Assembly: GCA_039030335.1 (NCBI GenBank)
Contig: JBCCEJ010000025.1
Location: forward strand, 1 to 64,000
DNA: 64,000 nt
Direction: 5' to 3'
Source of the DNA: JBCCEJ01 sp039030335
GTDB lineage: Bacteria > Pseudomonadota > Gammaproteobacteria > HK1
The translations under genes and the position numbers were made by a program. Below, one piece after another: positions 61,518 to 64,000 of the stretch. Numbering within the stretch: the first letter of the stretch is position 1; the number at the start of each line of letters is the position of its first letter. The notes beneath the pieces are model-generated. The model was given only the letters and a program-made list of their open reading frames with translations, was not told the origin of the DNA and did not search any database.

Positions 61518-61947
61518 GCAAATGTTCCCCTCGATGGACTGCGTCAGCTAAATCGCTGAAGCGTTGAGCTAGTACGCTGACGGCCGCCGTGTTGCCGGTA
61601 TCCGCTCGGTCAAAGTGCTGCGGGAGAGGCCGCCTGGTTGCACCGCCGGCGAACAGCTCGGCGCTCTCCGCACACGGCCGTTCTACGCAAGCCGCATCGC
61701 TCCGGCCCCACCGGGGTGCCGGAAAGTCCAGGGTTACGATGGAAGATACGTAACGTTATAACGTTGCGTAATCGAAAGGCAATACCGATCTGGTCATAGC
61801 CGGCGGCCAGACCGGTTGGGCGGGCTCACGACAGCCGGTCAGCAGACCCAGCCGGCACTCAACGCAGCCGCGCCGGCGCGCGAGGCATGGCGGCGTGAAC
61901 GGAGCGCGCACACGTCACTCTTGCCCCGCAGACGATGTGGCGTACCG
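61518..61947. other. Intergenic region with second Zur-like palindrome
   Basis: These 430 bases between the NicO-type gene and hisI contain no convincing gene. The only clear element is the palindrome at 61747-61770. Reading toward hisI, about 230 bases of GC-rich leader follow, with inverted repeats such as CCGGCACCCC/GGGGCCGG. I could not assign this leader to a known riboswitch class. Confidence 0.5.
61747..61770. promoter_or_regulatory. Near-perfect 24-bp palindrome, Zur-box-like
   Basis: The left half TACGTAACGTTA faces TAACGTTGCGTA, with one mismatch in 12 pairs; the core AACGTTATAACGTT is perfect. It shares GTTATAAC with the sites at 58139 and 63798. It lies 230 bases before hisI on the minus strand and about 180 bases past the NicO stop, so hisI is the likely target. 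Regulation is inferred. Confidence 0.72.
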
Positions 61948-62961
61948 TCAGCGTAGCGGGTGCGTCGATGCGGTCAGGTCGGCCTGCAGCATCAGTAACC
62001 CGGTCAGGAGAATCACTGCGCCCCCCAGCACCGCAACGAGGTCTACGGCAGCAGAAAGTCCCTTGCTGCTGTTCGGGAAAAGAGCCGCCACGCGGATAGC
62101 GCCATTGCGCGCATACACCGAGAGCACCGCGAGAATGGAGACGGTGATCGCCGTTCCGAGCGACATCGCGAGCACCGCCACAGCACCGGCCAGACGAAGG
62201 TCTAGCGAAAAGGCTACGAGCAGCACGAGTATCGCGCCGCTGCATGGGCGCACGCCAACCGACGCGATTATGCCGGCCAACCCGTGCCAGGAGAGCGGCG
62301 CCTCCAGGTCGCTCAGACCGGGGCCGTGAGAATGACCGCAACTCGAGCAGCCGACTTGATCGGTGTCGTCGCCAACTGCGCCCGCGCGCCTGGGAACATG
62401 AGATGTCACCCCGTCGTCGCCATGTGCATGGTCATGTACCCGAGGCCGTAATAGTCGGCGCATGCGGCTGGCGATGAGCGCGAGACCGACGACTGCCACC
62501 AACGCGTAGCTCAGCGTCTCCAGCCCGTTGGCAGTTCCCGTCGTCTGGCGTAGTGTGAGGTCCAGAGCGCCGGCGACCGCCGCGACGACGGCGATGGCTG
62601 TAAATCCCTGGCACAGTGAGGCCACTAGCGACAACAGCAGTCCGCGGCGCAGTTGGCTTTCCTGGGTCAGAAGGTAGGTTGAGATCACGATCTTGCCGTG
62701 GCCCGGACCGGCCGCATGAAACACGCCGTACAAGAAACTGAGTCCTACCAGCGCATAGCCCGCCTCAGCTCCTCGGGCCCCCACGGCCTGCATTGCGGCG
62801 GCAAGCTCGCGGTGCAGATCTCGTTGTACGGCTTGAATCTCCAGCAGCAGACCGGACGAGGTGGCCAGCTCGTTGTCGTACGGCATGAGTACGGCGGCCA
62901 TCCCGGCCAGAAGCATGAGGGTTGCCGCGATCGCCAGTGTCGTTGTACCCGCTATCGACAC
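61948..62961 (-). CDS. NicO-family metal transporter, probably for zinc
   Basis: This 337-aa membrane protein is of the NicO/RcnA-like family. The conserved metal site is FLYGVFHAAGPGHGKIVIST. The central loop is rich in His and Cys (HDHAHGDD, CSSCGHSHGPG) and may collect metal. The second repeat has IIASVGVRPCSGAILVLLVA. It starts at GTG 62961 after AGAGG, overlapping the end of the DUF1007 gene by ten bases, the usual pairing of these two families. Nickel and cobalt are known family substrates; zinc is suggested here by the Zur-like site upstream of the pair. Confidence 0.88.
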   Translation of the reverse strand: MSIAGTTTLAIAATLMLLAGMAAVLMPYDNELATSSGLLLEIQAVQRDLHRELAAAMQAVGARGAEAGYALVGLSFLYGVFHAAGPGHGKIVISTYLLTQESQLRRGLLLSLVASLCQGFTAIAVVAAVAGALDLTLRQTTGTANGLETLSYALVAVVGLALIASRMRRLLRPRVHDHAHGDDGVTSHVPRRAGAVGDDTDQVGCSSCGHSHGPGLSDLEAPLSWHGLAGIIASVGVRPCSGAILVLLVAFSLDLRLAGAVAVLAMSLGTAITVSILAVLSVYARNGAIRVAALFPNSSKGLSAAVDLVAVLGGAVILLTGLLMLQADLTASTHPLR

Positions 62962-63662
62962 GTGACCTCTATACGTTCAGCAAACACGCGGCCGAGGGTC
63001 GCATCGGGTGTGGCGTTTCGGTCCATTGCCCTGGCCAGAAACACCGCTTGAGCCGTGGGCTTCGGTGAGATGAGGCGACTTACGCAACCATCCCCACCGG
63101 TTCCGCGCACGGCTACCGAGTCCTCTCCGACATGTCGCATCTCGATGTAGTAGGTCGGATCGAAGACCGAGAATGCGAAGGCTTGCACGGTCGGCTCGAC
63201 GGGCGTTACGAACGGCACCACGAAGCGGATCCACAGCCGACCGCTGCGCAACTCAACGTCGAATTCTCGCACCGTGTCGATGCTGACCTGGGAGCCACCA
63301 GCACGCGCTTCCGTGAAATAGTCATAGTCACGCAGATTCTTGAGAGTGTCTGAAACGAGCGCATTCAGGGCATCCGCCGGTTTACCGGGCGATCTGACCG
63401 CATCTTCGGTTACGAACAGCGTATAGAATTCGTCGAAAAGCCATTCCTGCTCCAGGCCCGTAACTCTGCCGGACGAATCGATGAGCACGGCACTTCGCAA
63501 GTCAATCCACGCGTGCGGATGGGCGTGCACAGGCGGCGCGCCGATCAGGCAGATGAATGCGAACAGAACCGCCGACGTCGTGAGCCGGAGGTCGAGACCG
63601 CGCCAGGCGTCGACGGCGCGCCGGTCAGCAGTGCCGCAATGAAGTCGGCACAACACCGCCAC
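62952..63662 (-). CDS. DUF1007 periplasmic protein, partner of NicO transporter
   Basis: This DUF1007 (COG3683) protein has a signal sequence with hydrophobic core TTSAVLFAFICLIG and cleavage after PPVHA. The mature start HPHAWIDLRSAVLID is the family hallmark and a likely metal-binding end. It continues with LEQEWLFDEFYTLFVTED and FSVFDPTYYIEMRH. The start is unclear. The only upstream ATG (63791) lies six bases past the Zur-like box and would give a ~98-residue leader, so I place the start at a GTG (63662). GTG 63689 and TTG 63653 are alternatives. It overlaps the NicO gene. Confidence 0.85.
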   Translation of the reverse strand: MAVLCRLHCGTADRRAVDAWRGLDLRLTTSAVLFAFICLIGAPPVHAHPHAWIDLRSAVLIDSSGRVTGLEQEWLFDEFYTLFVTEDAVRSPGKPADALNALVSDTLKNLRDYDYFTEARAGGSQVSIDTVREFDVELRSGRLWIRFVVPFVTPVEPTVQAFAFSVFDPTYYIEMRHVGEDSVAVRGTGGDGCVSRLISPKPTAQAVFLARAMDRNATPDATLGRVFAERIEVTCR

Positions 63663-63797
63663 CTGGATAAAGGCGAACGGTCCTTTCACTTGCGCACTCG
63701 CGTGGACCGGCCAGCCTCGTGAGGCTTCGCAAGCCCGCGTGCCAGGGGCCGCCGGACACTTCGCGGCAACAAACCGTTCCTCGAGCAGCATTGGAAT

Positions 63798-63817
63798 TGT
63801 AATGTTATAACGTTGCA
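63798..63817. promoter_or_regulatory. 20-bp palindrome, Zur-box-like, upstream of DUF1007-NicO
   Basis: The sequence TGTAATGTTA followed by TAACGTTGCA is a palindrome with two mismatches in ten pairs, sharing ATGTTATAAC with the site at 58139. On the minus strand it overlaps a possible promoter: TTGTAA as -35, then a 17-base spacer, then TAACAT inside the box as -10. A repressor bound here would block that promoter. The downstream genes are DUF1007 and NicO. Confidence 0.75.
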
Positions 63818-63880
63818 CTCTTGGTTACAACGAGACTGCGCCAAGGGAGATCGGACGCGGCCTTGACCGTTCGCGACGCC

Positions 63881-64000
63881 CTATACGAGCACCTTCTGCT
63901 CCAGTTTGGCGTCAAGCACTTGCCGGGTCTTACCGTCGAGTACTACACCAAGCGTCTCGCGCAACAGCGATTCATCGATATCACGTGTGATGAACACCAT
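63881..64000 (-). CDS. C-terminal end of a probable COG0523 (CobW/ZigA-like) metallochaperone
   Basis: Only the last 39 residues and stop are in the window. The sequence MVFITRDIDESLLRETLGVV resembles the C-terminus of COG0523 GTPases, which commonly end in a VFIxRDxDE segment followed by a short helix. The remaining tail is LDGKTRQVLDAKLEQ plus four residues. COG0523 proteins deliver zinc under starvation and often share Zur operons with DUF1007/NicO genes. It is read in the same direction as DUF1007-NicO, about 220 bases upstream. The GTPase domain lies outside the window, so this call is tentative. Confidence 0.5.
   Translation of the reverse strand: MVFITRDIDESLLRETLGVVLDGKTRQVLDAKLEQKVLV

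Overview
The window is GC-rich, densely coded chromosomal DNA from a free-living proteobacterium. The PuuD-type urate oxidase, XdhABC, malate synthase G, BMP-type nucleoside transporter and Zur-like palindromes fit Alpha- or Gammaproteobacteria; I cannot settle which. No rRNA, tRNA, insertion sequence, phage gene or CRISPR array was recognised. Many genes are translationally coupled (ATGA or TGATG overlaps), and several use GTG or TTG starts with good ribosome binding sites.

Layout. 0-6.5 kb: the 5' part of a HisC-like aminotransferase (cut by the window edge), an alpha/beta-hydrolase fused to a VOC domain, a PfkB kinase, a 2-oxoglutarate oxygenase and a PRISE-type reductase. 6.6-14 kb (minus strand): one coupled operon for nucleoside import (periplasmic binding protein, double ATPase, two permeases) and salvage (cytidine deaminase, purine nucleoside phosphorylase, thymidine phosphorylase). 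14.3-19.2 kb: two different sirtuins around a methyltransferase-like gene, plus two ArsR regulators. 19.2-28.6 kb: mixed catabolic genes (GST-like, M81 peptidase, acyl-CoA dehydrogenase, dienelactone hydrolase, AmgK-like kinase, luciferase-like oxidoreductase) and a family-2 glycosyltransferase-like protein without its DXD motif.

28.6-44.2 kb is a purine-degradation region. GuaD makes xanthine, XdhABC makes urate, PuuD oxidises urate, HiuH hydrolyses 5-hydroxyisourate and UraD makes allantoin. A GlxA-type regulator sits at its edge. Nearby, a DUF2877 (AllH-like) gene overlaps a gamma-glutamyltransferase-family gene that resembles oxamate amidohydrolase (HpxW), so the late ureide/oxamate steps may also be here. 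44.3-58 kb: a biotin carrier/biotin carboxylase/CoA-transferase operon with no carboxyltransferase, malate synthase G (which could take up glyoxylate from allantoin), an alpha/beta-hydrolase with its nucleophile serine replaced by alanine, SDR and luciferase-like genes, an epoxide hydrolase and one frameshifted pseudogene.

58.1-64 kb is the most interesting part: an apparent zinc-starvation island. Three palindromes with the core GTTATAAC, in the style of Zur operators, lie before a 77-aa unknown protein, before a phosphoribosyl-AMP cyclohydrolase paralogue that has lost a zinc-ligand cysteine, and before a DUF1007/NicO-type metal-uptake pair. A probable COG0523 metallochaperone runs off the right edge. 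An FAD oxidoreductase with a Cys-rich tail, a small membrane protein and a PHP-domain protein form a coupled unit inside the island.
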